From Candidatus Aalborgicola defluviihabitans (GTDB taxonomy: Bacteria; Pseudomonadota; Gammaproteobacteria; Burkholderiales; Burkholderiaceae_C), in assembly GCA_016705575.1 (NCBI GenBank), contig JADIXX010000003.1, positions 620,001 through 684,000 of the forward strand: a DNA stretch of 64,000 nt, given 5' to 3'. Within the stretch, counting starts at the first letter, position 1; the number at the start of each line of letters is the position of its first letter. This document shows positions 10,324 to 17,858 of the stretch, piece by piece. The position numbers and the translations under genes are program-made. The notes beneath the pieces are model-generated. The model saw nothing but the letters and a program-made list of their open reading frames with translations. It was not told where the DNA came from and made no database searches.

Positions 10324-11577
10324 ATGCCCACTACACTTTCTGCCTCTGCCCGCTTGGCCTTGCCAGCCAACACCCCGTTCACTGCACGCCGCGTGCTACG
10401 CCTGCTGCAACAGCTGCGCGTGGGGGTTCTGACTATCGAATTGCCCGACGCCAGCCAACACCGCTTTGGCCAGGCGCATGAAGACCATGTGGGCTCATCT
10501 GTGCCCCATGCGCACTTGACGCTGCACAACTGGCAGGTGTTCACGGCGGCACTCAAGAGTGGAGACATTGGCTTTGCCGAGAGTTACATCTCTGGCGACT
10601 GGTCCACCCCGGACCTGACAGGCCTGCTCACGCTGCTCAGCGCCAACCGAGCCGCGCTGGAATCTGTGGTGTACGGCACTTGGCTGGGGCGCTTGGTTTA
10701 CCGGCTCAAGCACCTGGCCCAGCGCAATACCCGCACCGGCAGCCGCAAGAATATCCACGCGCACTACGACCTGGGCAACAACTTCTATCGTCTGTGGCTC
10801 GATGAAACCATGAACTACTCCAGCGCCTGGTTCAACGGCGACCGCAGCTTGCCGTTGCCACAGGCGCAAACCGCCAAGGTGCGCCGAGCGCTGGATGCGG
10901 TGGGCGTGAAAGCTGGCGACCGCGTGCTGGAAATTGGCTGCGGCTGGGGTGCGCTGGCAGAGCAGGCTACGCAGCACTACAACGCCAGCGTGGTTGGCGT
11001 TACGCTGTCCACCGAGCAGTTGCAGTGGGCCAATGAGCGGCTGCAGCGCCAAGGCGTTGCCACTGGGGCGGGCCAGCAGGCCGACCTGCGCTTGCAGGAT
11101 TACCGCGATATCAGCGATGCGCCTTTTGATGCCATCTGTTCCATCGAAATGGTAGAGGCCGTGGGCCAAGCCTACTGGCCGCAATACTTCAGCACCGTGG
11201 CGCGCTTGCTCAAAGAGGGCGGCAAGGCCTGCGTCCAGAGCATCGTCATCCGCGATGATCTGTTTGAGCGCTACGTGGGCTCCACCGATTTCATCCAGCA
11301 ATACATCTTTCCCGGTGGTTGCCTGCCCTCGCCAGCCGAGTTTCGCAAACAGGCACAGGCGGCTGGTTTGCGGGTCGTGGACGAGGTGGCCTTTGGCGGC
11401 GACTATGGCCACACCTTGCACCTGTGGCGCAAGGCATTCCATGCCCGGCGCGACGAGGTGCTGGCGCTGGGCTTTGACGCCCGCTTCATGCGCATCTGGG
11501 ACTTCTACCTGGCCTACTGCGAAGCCGCGTTCACCACTGGCGACATCGAGCTGATGCAGTTCACGTTGCAAAAGTAA
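10324..11577 (+). CDS. Cyclopropane-fatty-acyl-phospholipid synthase family methyltransferase
   Basis: This 417-residue protein has the CFA synthase layout. An N-terminal lipid-associated domain carries FAESYISGDWSTPDLTGLL. The segment NIHAHYDLGNNFYRLWLDET precedes the SAM-binding motif VLEIGCGWGALAEQA (about residues 202-216), and the C-terminus is the usual SAM-methyltransferase sheet with FIQQYIFPGGCLPS. The family transfers a methyl or methylene from SAM to unsaturated acyl chains in phospholipids. Context with FAD oxidase, DUF1365 and SDR suggests a more complex acyl modification than a simple cyclopropane ring. Confidence 0.93.
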   Translation: MPTTLSASARLALPANTPFTARRVLRLLQQLRVGVLTIELPDASQHRFGQAHEDHVGSSVPHAHLTLHNWQVFTAALKSGDIGFAESYISGDWSTPDLTGLLTLLSANRAALESVVYGTWLGRLVYRLKHLAQRNTRTGSRKNIHAHYDLGNNFYRLWLDETMNYSSAWFNGDRSLPLPQAQTAKVRRALDAVGVKAGDRVLEIGCGWGALAEQATQHYNASVVGVTLSTEQLQWANERLQRQGVATGAGQQADLRLQDYRDISDAPFDAICSIEMVEAVGQAYWPQYFSTVARLLKEGGKACVQSIVIRDDLFERYVGSTDFIQQYIFPGGCLPSPAEFRKQAQAAGLRVVDEVAFGGDYGHTLHLWRKAFHARRDEVLALGFDARFMRIWDFYLAYCEAAFTTGDIELMQFTLQK

Positions 11578-11579
11578 AC

Positions 11580-11628
11580 GCTATGAAAAAAGTAGTGGCC
11601 TACGTATATTTGACGAGGGCTATCGGTC
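11580..11628 (+). repeat. 49-bp interspersed repeat, copy 1 (encodes a start codon)
   Basis: It aligns base for base with the copies at 28991, 34320 and 55633: GCTA, then an A-rich stretch, GTAG, CGTATATT, then GACGAGGGCTATCGGTC. It contains the ATG of the chalcone isomerase-like gene. Confidence 0.8.
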
Positions 11629-12146
11629 TATTTTGCTTAAGCTTTTCGGTGCTGGCACAGTCGGTCGCGCCGCTGCCCGCTCCCGAAGAGGTGGTGGCTG
11701 TTCAACCGCCGCTGCAGCTGCGCGGTGGCAGCACCCTGACTTTCCTGGGCATGGGCATCTATGACACGCGCTTGTGGTCGACCAGTAGTTTTGCGCTGGA
11801 TCAGTACGACCAATATCCCTTTGCGCTGGAGCTGCAGTACCGGCGCAGTCTCAGCGGCAAACTGATAGCAAAGCGCTCACTCCAGGAAATGCAACGCCAA
11901 AGCAGTTTTGACTCCACACAAGCCGATAACTGGCTGGCCCGCATGCAGGCGCTGTTTCCCGACGTAAAGGCGGGTGACCGCATCACCGGTTTCAATCAGC
12001 CCGGTGTCGGTGCGCGCTTTGCAGTCAATGGCAAACCAGTGGGTGAATTGCGCGACGCTCTGTTTGCCAAGCTATTTTTCGGCATCTGGCTCAGCCCCCA
12101 GACTTCAGAATCTGCCATGCGCTGCGCGTTGGCCCAGTGTTCGTAA
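11583..12146 (+). CDS. Chalcone isomerase-like exported protein
   Basis: This 187-residue protein has an N-terminal secretion signal (hydrophobic run to about residue 24, cleavage after VLAQ). The body contains LRGGSTLTFLGMGIYDTRLW and a C-terminal FAKLFFGIWLSPQTSESAMR, characteristic of the bacterial chalcone-isomerase-like fold. In bacteria this fold is associated with fatty acid binding rather than flavonoids. The first 15 codons, including the start codon, are formed by a copy of the 49-bp interspersed repeat (11580-11628). The start and part of the signal peptide were therefore apparently supplied by that repeat. The stop overlaps the next start (TAATG). Confidence 0.85.
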   Translation: MKKVVAYVYLTRAIGLFCLSFSVLAQSVAPLPAPEEVVAVQPPLQLRGGSTLTFLGMGIYDTRLWSTSSFALDQYDQYPFALELQYRRSLSGKLIAKRSLQEMQRQSSFDSTQADNWLARMQALFPDVKAGDRITGFNQPGVGARFAVNGKPVGELRDALFAKLFFGIWLSPQTSESAMRCALAQCS

Positions 12147-13435
12147 TGCAGAACAACGCATCCACCCCCTGGGGCCTTGGCGCGGGTTTGCGCTATGGGT
12201 TCTTGGGTTTGCCGCTGGCGTTTTGTGCGCTGCCGTTGTACGTGTTCATGCCCAATTTCTATGCCACGCAGTGGGGTGTTTCATTGGCGGCGTTGGGCAC
12301 CTTGCTGCTGGCGTTGCGCTTGTTTGATGCGGTGTTGGACCCCGCCATTGGTCACTGGGTGGACCGGCTGGCAGCGGGGCCGTTTGCACGGTTGCTGGCC
12401 GCACTGGTCAGTGCCGGTGTGTTGCTGGCGTTGGCCTTTGCGGCGCTGTTTCATCCGCAGGTTGCAGCGGCCGATGCGCTGGCGTGGGCCGGCGTATCGC
12501 TGGCACTGACCTATCTGGGCTACAGCCTGCTCACCGTTGCCCACCAAAGCTGGGGTGCGCGCCTGGGGGGCGATGCGGTGCAGCGCAGCCGTGTTGTGGT
12601 CTGGCGTGAAGGGCTTGGATTGGTGGGTGTGGTGTTGGCGTCTATCGTGCCGGCGCTCTGGGGTGTTACCCCCACGGCAATCGTCATGGCCGTTGCGTTG
12701 GCGTTGGGGCTGTGGGCTTTGTCGGGTGCGCCACGGCCGCAAGCACGGGTTGGCGCAGCTGCCCCATTGCCAGTTCACCTGGAAAGCCGGCAACTCTTGG
12801 CGCCCTGGAAAGACCCCGCCTTTGTGCGCCTGCTGGTTGTGTTTGCGCTCAATGGCATTGCCACCGCTGTACCGGCCACACTGGTGCTGTTCTTCATTCA
12901 AGACCGGGTGCAAAGCCTGCCATCCATGCAAGGCGTGTTTCTGGGCCTGTATTTCATGTGCGCGGCACTGTCCATGCCCCTGTGGTTGCGGGTGGTGGCG
13001 CGGCTGGCGCTTGCACGAAGCTGGTTGCTGGGCATGGTGCTGTCGGTACTGGCTTTTGCAGGGGCTGCGGCAGTGGGCGCGGGCGATGCTTTTTTATACG
13101 GGGTGGTGTGCGTTTTGTCGGGTCTGGCCTTGGGCAGTGACCTTGCCGTGCCCGCTGCGCTGTTGGCGGGCATTACGGCCCGCGACGCCCGCCGCCACGG
13201 CGTGTACTTTGGTTGGTGGAACTTTGCCTCCAAGCTCAATCTGGCCCTGGCAGCCGGCTTGACTCTGCCACTGCTGGGCTGGCTGGGCTATGCACCCGGC
13301 GCGCGTGATGCGCACAGCCTGCAAGCCCTCACGCTGGTTTATTGCCTGGTGCCATGTGTGCTCAAGCTACTGGCCGCCGCCGCTCTTCACTACTTTTTTA
13401 TACAAATGCGAAATGGAGAATCTTATGCAACGTAG
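12146..13435 (+). CDS. MFS transporter, GPH (glycoside-pentoside-hexuronide) type
   Basis: The 429-residue product has about 12 membrane helices. An early LRLFDAVLDPAIGHWVDR segment is the GPH-type equivalent of MFS motif A, and the C-terminal ARRHGVYFGWWNFASKLNLALA matches the family. In gene clusters with DUF1365, CFA synthase and DUF3833, this transporter is conserved without a known sugar substrate, so it may move a lipid precursor or flip a lipid. That is inference. The ATG at 12146 overlaps the preceding stop; an upstream GTG at 12137 is less likely. Its last 11 bases overlap the lipoprotein gene. Confidence 0.85.
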   Translation: MQNNASTPWGLGAGLRYGFLGLPLAFCALPLYVFMPNFYATQWGVSLAALGTLLLALRLFDAVLDPAIGHWVDRLAAGPFARLLAALVSAGVLLALAFAALFHPQVAAADALAWAGVSLALTYLGYSLLTVAHQSWGARLGGDAVQRSRVVVWREGLGLVGVVLASIVPALWGVTPTAIVMAVALALGLWALSGAPRPQARVGAAAPLPVHLESRQLLAPWKDPAFVRLLVVFALNGIATAVPATLVLFFIQDRVQSLPSMQGVFLGLYFMCAALSMPLWLRVVARLALARSWLLGMVLSVLAFAGAAAVGAGDAFLYGVVCVLSGLALGSDLAVPAALLAGITARDARRHGVYFGWWNFASKLNLALAAGLTLPLLGWLGYAPGARDAHSLQALTLVYCLVPCVLKLLAAAALHYFFIQMRNGESYAT

Positions 13436-13967
13436 AACATGGATCAGCGCTCTGGCATTGGGTGCCCTGGTGGCGTTGGGTGGATGCAGTACGCCCAAGG
13501 TGACCGATTACGCAGCACAGCGCCCCGTGCTGGACATGCGCGAATACTTCAATGGCACGCTGGATGCCTATGGCGTCTTCACTGACCGCAGTGGTGCCGT
13601 GGTCAAGCGCTTTACGGTGGTCATGGACTGCAGCTGGAATGGCAATGAGGGCGTGTTGGACGAAGCCTTTACCTATTCCGACGGTACGCACCAACGCCGC
13701 GTCTGGCGACTGACCGCACAGGCCGATGGCCGTTTTGTGGGCCGTGCAGACGATGTGGTGGGCCAGGCGCAGGGCCAGCAAAGTGGCAATGCATTTCAGT
13801 GGGCCTACACCCTGTCACTACCTGTAGACGGGCGGGTAATTGAAGTGCAGTTTGACGACTGGATGTACCTGATGGATGAACGCGTCATGCTCAACCGCGC
13901 GGCCATGTCCAAGTTTGGCGTGCGCCTTGGGGATGTGACCTTGAGCTTTTTCAAAAGGAAAGCCTGA
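13425..13967 (+). CDS. DUF3833 family lipoprotein
   Basis: This 180-residue protein starts MQRRTWISALALG and has a lipobox ending LGGC at about residue 20, so it should be lipidated and membrane-anchored. The mature part contains LDMREYFNGTLDAYGVFTDRSG and FDDWMYLMDERVMLNRA, hallmarks of DUF3833. Its function is unknown but it is a constant member of this operon type. I chose the ATG at 13425 because GGAGA lies just upstream; the in-frame ATG at 13413 would lengthen the signal. The stop overlaps the SDR start (TGATG). Confidence 0.9.
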   Translation: MQRRTWISALALGALVALGGCSTPKVTDYAAQRPVLDMREYFNGTLDAYGVFTDRSGAVVKRFTVVMDCSWNGNEGVLDEAFTYSDGTHQRRVWRLTAQADGRFVGRADDVVGQAQGQQSGNAFQWAYTLSLPVDGRVIEVQFDDWMYLMDERVMLNRAAMSKFGVRLGDVTLSFFKRKA

Positions 13968-14746
13968 TGTCGTTGAACCCCCGCATGGCTCAGTGGTCGG
14001 GCAAGCGCGTGTGGCTGGTGGGCGCGTCCAGCGGCATTGGGCGCGCCACGGCCAGCGCTTTGCATGCGCAGGGTGCCGCCGTTATCGTCTCGGCCCGCAA
14101 CGCCGGGTCTTTGCAGGAATTTGTGGCCCAGCACCCTGGTGCCCAGGCCTTGCCGCTGGACGTAACCGACAAAGCCGCTGTGCGTGCAGCAGCAGCGGTC
14201 GTGCAGCAAGAGGGCGGTATGGATTGCGTTGTCTTCTGCGCCGGTCACTACGCAGCGCAGCGAGCCGACGCGCTGGATCTGGATGACCTGCTGCGGCACG
14301 TGGAAGTTAACTACCTGGGCGCGCTCCACCTGCTTGATGCGGTGCTGCCGCATCTGCTGGCGCAGCCGGCAGAGCGGCGCGGCCACATCAGCCTGGTGGG
14401 TAGCGTGGCCGGTTACCGGGGTTTGCCCAACGGCCTGGCCTACGGCCCCACCAAAGCCGCACTCATCAATTTGGCTGAGACGTTGTACACCGACCTGCGT
14501 GCACATGGTGTGGGGGTGTCCATCATCAATCCCGGCTTTGTAGAAACACCGCTGACCGCACAAAACAGTTTCAAGATGCCGGCACTGATCACCCCTGCGG
14601 TGGCTGCGCAAGAAATCTTGCGTGGCTGGGCGCGTGGTGCATTTGAAATCCACTTTCCGCGCCGTTTCACCTGGGGAATGAAGCTGTTGGAACTGTTGCC
14701 ATATCCTGTATTTTTTGCCACCATGCGCAGGCTGCAAACTACCTGA
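13967..14746 (+). CDS. Short-chain dehydrogenase/reductase (SDR) family oxidoreductase
   Basis: This is a 259-residue classical SDR. The NAD(P)-binding GASSGIGRATA lies at residues 18-28, CAGHY is in place of NNAG, and the catalytic region is SLVGSVAGYRGLPNGLAYGPTKAAL (Ser, then YxxxK). The substrate is unknown; its place among acyl-modifying genes suggests a hydroxy/oxo-fatty acid intermediate. It is coupled by overlap to the lipoprotein gene and followed after 5 bases by the SnoaL-like gene. Confidence 0.92.
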   Translation: MSLNPRMAQWSGKRVWLVGASSGIGRATASALHAQGAAVIVSARNAGSLQEFVAQHPGAQALPLDVTDKAAVRAAAAVVQQEGGMDCVVFCAGHYAAQRADALDLDDLLRHVEVNYLGALHLLDAVLPHLLAQPAERRGHISLVGSVAGYRGLPNGLAYGPTKAALINLAETLYTDLRAHGVGVSIINPGFVETPLTAQNSFKMPALITPAVAAQEILRGWARGAFEIHFPRRFTWGMKLLELLPYPVFFATMRRLQTT

Positions 14747-14751
14747 AGACC

Positions 14752-15216
14752 ATGACCCCTTTGACCAATCCCGATCCCAACGGTGACTACCCTGCAGCGG
14801 TAGAACGCATCGTGCAGATGTTTGAAACCCTCTCGCCCGCGTCAGTCGAGCAGCTGGCTGCGATATACACCCCGCACGCCCGCTTCAAGGACCCGTTCAA
14901 CGACGTGCGCGGCCTGCCCGCCATTCAGCACATCTTTGCCCACATGTTCACTGCGCTGGAAGCACCGCGCTTCGTGGTGACGCGCCGCATCCAGGATGGA
15001 AATCACTGCTTTTTGGCCTGGGAGTTTCGCTTCCGGTTTCGACGCTTTGACACGCACACCGCGCAATGCATTCTGGGTGGCTCGCACCTGCAGCTCGCCC
15101 CCGATGGCCGCATCCTGGACCACCGTGACTACTGGGACGCCGCCGAAGAACTGTACGAAAAACTGCCCCTGCTGGGAGGCCTGATGCGCTGGCTCAAGCG
15201 GCGCGCGAACGCGTAG
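14752..15216 (+). CDS. Nuclear transport factor 2 / SnoaL-like family protein
   Basis: This 154-residue protein has the NTF2-like cone fold signature IYTPHARFKDPFNDVRGLPAIQHIFAHMF followed by HCFLAWEFRFRF and LDHRDYWDAAEELYEKLPLLG. Similar genes close this operon type in other proteobacteria. NTF2-like proteins often act as isomerases, cyclases or ligand carriers; the role here is not known. It is the last gene of the lipid operon. Its 3' end overlaps the convergent gene at 15194-15688 by 23 bases. Confidence 0.85.
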   Translation: MTPLTNPDPNGDYPAAVERIVQMFETLSPASVEQLAAIYTPHARFKDPFNDVRGLPAIQHIFAHMFTALEAPRFVVTRRIQDGNHCFLAWEFRFRFRRFDTHTAQCILGGSHLQLAPDGRILDHRDYWDAAEELYEKLPLLGGLMRWLKRRANA

Positions 15217-15688
15217 CGGCGGCGACAGCGATGACAAAGACCAGAATGCCCAACCACTTGATGGACGCGGCAATACCCGCCATCGGATAGAGCAACTGCG
15301 AGGCAATGGGTTCGCCACTGGTCAGCAGAAGATGCAGGGCATTCTCAGTGGCATCCCCTAGAGCGGCCACCGGAAGTGACCACCGAATTGCGCGATGAAT
15401 TGAGCCACCTGCAAGCTGCGCCCTGGGCCACCGACTACCCAACAGCCAGCCAAACGTGGCGTACATAACCAGAAGCACAAAGTCGGCCGGCATGTGCGAG
15501 CGAAACAGCGCCACACCGCCCGCTTGCCACTTCGCTGTGACCGCAGTGAACGCAGCCTTACTGAACGTAAACTGCAGCGCGACGATACCTGGCGCTAAAG
15601 GCAATAAATAGATGGCAATGATGGCGAAAAGCACCAATGTTGCCAAGCCAAGGGCCAACACTGCACGCATGCCTTGCGCGTTAGGCAT
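15194..15688 (-). CDS. Hypothetical membrane protein, possible distal integron cassette gene
   Basis: This 164-residue protein has about four hydrophobic segments (near residues 8-30, 65-85, 108-125 and 138-158) and no domain I recognise. It reads leftward like the cassette genes to its right. The ATG at 15688 lies in a GCCTAACGC sequence that resembles an attC arm; a start at Met7 (15670) is also possible. It could be the last cassette of the array or the first chromosomal gene beyond it. The end converges on the SnoaL-like gene. Confidence 0.6.
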   Translation of the reverse strand: MPNAQGMRAVLALGLATLVLFAIIAIYLLPLAPGIVALQFTFSKAAFTAVTAKWQAGGVALFRSHMPADFVLLVMYATFGWLLGSRWPRAQLAGGSIHRAIRWSLPVAALGDATENALHLLLTSGEPIASQLLYPMAGIAASIKWLGILVFVIAVAAATRSRAA

Positions 15689-15733
15689 CAGCCGCTCGGC
15701 TATGCCGCAGCGGCCTGCATGCGATTGTTGTGC
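15680..15733 (-). other. Palindromic attC-like relic at the distal end of the array
   Basis: A GTTAGGC heptamer at 15680-15686 is followed by an imperfect palindrome at about 15685-15724, and GTTGTGC lies at 15727-15733. The two ends do not form a proper RYYYAAC/GTTRRRY pair. It may be a decayed attC marking the array end, or an unrelated hairpin. Confidence 0.4.
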
Positions 15734-15750
15734 ATATCGTGTTTTCTTTG

Positions 15751-16287
15751 CTAATGCAGCAGGAAGTCTTTGATGTCATTGGCAATGAGTTCTGTTTGAA
15801 GTGGGTTTTTAGGGTTTACCCAGAGCTGACAGGCACCATCAGGCGAGATCACTTTATCCAGAAATTTCTGGAGCCGGTTCTCTGAGATAAAAGTAGACCA
15901 ATATTCTGGAGTAACCGTGTAGCGGTTTCCATCTAGTTCAAATTCGCAAAGAAGTTGGAAAGTCCAAGTTAGTCTTACGCCACCCCCTTGGCCAGGTGTC
16001 CCCAGGACTTTTTTCCATTCCTTGTCCGTGCATTGGGCCAATACTTTTTTCCAGTTTCGTCTGACAATTCGACCCCGAAAAAGAATGCTGATCAGTGCAA
16101 GAACCAGTCCAAAAATAGAAATTGAAAACAGCGCTGCTACTTTTAGGCCAGCAAAGATTCCACCAATGAAAAACAGTGCCCCCAGAACTGCTCCCCAATT
16201 CGTTTCCATCATGGCATATGGATCACGCGAGGGAATCGATTGGATACGCCATCCGCTTTCTTCTGCTGAATCTCCGACAGGTTTCAT
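15751..16287 (-). CDS. DUF3592-type membrane protein in an integron cassette
   Basis: The 178-residue product has two membrane helices near residues 34-70 and a C-terminal domain with WTFQLLCEFELDGNRYTVTPEYW and WVNPKNPLQTELI, which I assign to the DUF3592-like group. The function is unknown. The gene begins 27 bases after an attC R' core (16315-16321), with AAGAAGGA as ribosome binding site, exactly as expected for a cassette gene. GC content is visibly lower than in the flanking operons, a sign of transfer. A second, diverged DUF3592 protein lies in another cassette at 23533. Confidence 0.75.
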   Translation of the reverse strand: MKPVGDSAEESGWRIQSIPSRDPYAMMETNWGAVLGALFFIGGIFAGLKVAALFSISIFGLVLALISILFRGRIVRRNWKKVLAQCTDKEWKKVLGTPGQGGGVRLTWTFQLLCEFELDGNRYTVTPEYWSTFISENRLQKFLDKVISPDGACQLWVNPKNPLQTELIANDIKDFLLH

Positions 16288-16361
16288 TGCAGATAGCGAT
16301 CCTTCTTAAGCTTGCTTCAACGTTGAAATTCAGCAGGTGGCGTAGCCAGCCGATGGAATGA

Positions 16362-16817
16362 TGGGATGGTCTCCCCCGTCTTTTTGCGCAACAGTAGCGA
16401 TCTGCTCGTCATGGGCATAGGGATCAGGTCTTTGAAACGTAAGGAGTCCGACATGAATCCTACTACCGTTGCCGCCGATCTTCCAAAGACTGTTTTCAAC
16501 TTGCTGTGGCCGATGAACATTGACGAATCTTTGAAACCTAACGCCTTACACGCACCCAGTTTGCGCGGTGGTTTCTCAACCGAGAAGTCAACCTGGTGGT
16601 GATGGAGGTGTGCGGCTCGGCCCACCGTTGGGCGCGTTGGCTTAACAGTTCGGACTTCTGAACACACATCAAGCGTTGCATGCGAGTTGATCGACCATCA
16701 TGGCTAACCGGGTTCACCCCACACCGACAGACGCCGGAAAACGAGAAGCAGGCGCTTCCCAAACAACCAAAAAATCGATTAGTTTCTTGAACTTGTGGGG
16801 GAGTCCATATAAGAAGG
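16362..16817 (+). mobile_element. Internally deleted IS110/IS1111-family element inside attC
   Basis: This is an IS remnant of about 455 bases. The left part holds the transposase start region and the right part (near 16780-16815, ending GGGGGAGTCCATATAAG) looks like an IS1111-type terminus. The middle and end of the transposase are missing. Insertion exactly within an attC fits the IS1111-attC group, known to target integron recombination sites. The family call rests on the translated fragment; exact ends are uncertain by a few bases. Confidence 0.65.
16453..16661 (+). pseudogene. IS110/IS1111-family transposase, N-terminal fragment
   Basis: The start MNPTTVAADLPKTVF matches the N-terminal DEDD-domain beginning typical of IS110 transposases. 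The frame is then lost. The adjacent frame from about 16545 continues RLTRTQFARWFLNREVNL and VVMEVCGSAHRWARWLNSSDF before a stop at 16661. Normal proteins are about 340 residues, so roughly four fifths are missing. A GGAG ribosome binding site precedes the ATG. It is certainly inactive. Confidence 0.8.
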
Positions 16818-16955
16818 GTTGAACTAAACCGCTACGCGGTGGCTAGTGCACGGTGCGCCGCCACTGCATTTGTGTTTCGGGGCTACTTGCATAGACGGGC
16901 CTTGAGGTAAAGCCTTGGAGTTGGGGAATGTTCCCCGGCTTTGAGGAGAAACCGC

Positions 16956-17834
16956 ATGACACCCTTACGTCAACGCATGCTCGACGCCATGACCGTGCGC
17001 GGCCTGGCTGAACGGACCAAGGAGTGCTACACCGATGCCGTCGCCCGAATGGCACGCCACTACCACCGCAGTCCCGACTTGTTGAGCCCGCCTGAGATCG
17101 AGGCCTACCTGCTGCACCTGGTCAAGGACCGCAAGCTCTCCTACAGCAGCGTCAACCACGCTGCCAGCGCCAGCCGCTTCCTGTTTGAGACCGTGCTGGG
17201 GCGCGCCAGCGACATCGTCCACCTGCGCCCGCCCATGGCCCGTGTGCCACAGAAGCAGCCCGAGTTGCTCGCGCGCCAAGAGGTCACGCACCTGTTTGCC
17301 TGCTGCTCGCATCCGGTTTACCGAACCGTGTTGCAAACCATCTATGCGGCCGGTCTGCGTATCTCCGAAGCCTGCGCACTGCGCGTGGATGACATCGACA
17401 GCGCGCCAGATCGCATGTGCGTGCGGGTTACGGCCGGCAAAGGCGGTGCCGACCGCTACAGCATCCTCAGTCCAAGCCTGTTGGCGTTGCTGCGCCAATA
17501 CAGCCAAACCTATGCTCCGCAGCGCAACCCAGGTCGCTGGCTGTTTGCCAACGCCAATGGCACGACGTGCGTCAACATCGAAGCCGTGCAACGCGCCTAC
17601 CAAGCGGCCCGACACTGCGCCGGCATCGTCAAGCATGGTGGCACCCATACCCTGCGCCACTGCTTTGCCACCCACTTGCTCGAAGGTGGCGTGGACCTGT
17701 ACACCATCAGCCGCCTCTTGGGCCACGGCCACATCAGCACCACCAGCCGTTATCTGCACCTCATCAGCCCGCAGTTCAAACCACCCAAAGACGTGGACCC
17801 ATTGGACCTGCTGGCGGGCCTGCCCAAGACCTGA
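16956..17834 (+). CDS. Tyrosine recombinase of an IS91-like element
   Basis: This 292-residue protein has an N-terminal SAM-like core-binding domain (RQRMLDAMTVRGLAERTKECY) and a catalytic domain with Arg in TIYAAGLRISEACALR (near residue 131). Further motifs are HTLRHCFATHLLEGGVDLY, LGHGHISTTSRYLH and the nucleophile Tyr. All tetrad residues (R, H-x-x-R, H, Y) are present, so it may be active. It is not an integron integrase because it lacks the extra IntI patch. GAGGAG precedes the ATG. It is followed after 24 bases by the transposase. Confidence 0.88.
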   Translation: MTPLRQRMLDAMTVRGLAERTKECYTDAVARMARHYHRSPDLLSPPEIEAYLLHLVKDRKLSYSSVNHAASASRFLFETVLGRASDIVHLRPPMARVPQKQPELLARQEVTHLFACCSHPVYRTVLQTIYAAGLRISEACALRVDDIDSAPDRMCVRVTAGKGGADRYSILSPSLLALLRQYSQTYAPQRNPGRWLFANANGTTCVNIEAVQRAYQAARHCAGIVKHGGTHTLRHCFATHLLEGGVDLYTISRLLGHGHISTTSRYLHLISPQFKPPKDVDPLDLLAGLPKT

Positions 17835-17858
17835 AACGATCACGGCAAGGCTGAGCGC

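Larger units (their letters stand above)
16314..16824 (-). other. attC site split by an IS110/IS1111-family remnant
   Basis: Bases 16314-16361 are nearly identical to the left and middle of the intact attC at 21470-21526 (same AACGTTGAAATTCAGC start and the same GATGGAATGA near the other end). Similarity stops at about 16361. The missing outer box reappears after the insertion as GTTGAAC at 16818-16824, a perfect GTTRRRY. The two halves flank about 455 bases of insertion-sequence DNA. Confidence 0.7.

Noticed and set aside
13378..13420. Possible seventh copy of the 49-bp repeat (CACTACTTTTTTATACAAATGCG)
   Set aside because: It lacks the GAGGGCTA end and the spacing of landmarks; chance AT-rich similarity.
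15680..15733. Full attC at the far end of the array
   Set aside because: Both end boxes read GTTRRRY on the same strand, so it is not a correct attC pair; kept only as a low-confidence relic.
16956..17834. Second integron integrase
   Set aside because: It is a tyrosine recombinase but lacks the IntI-specific insertion and is paired with an IS91-type transposase.
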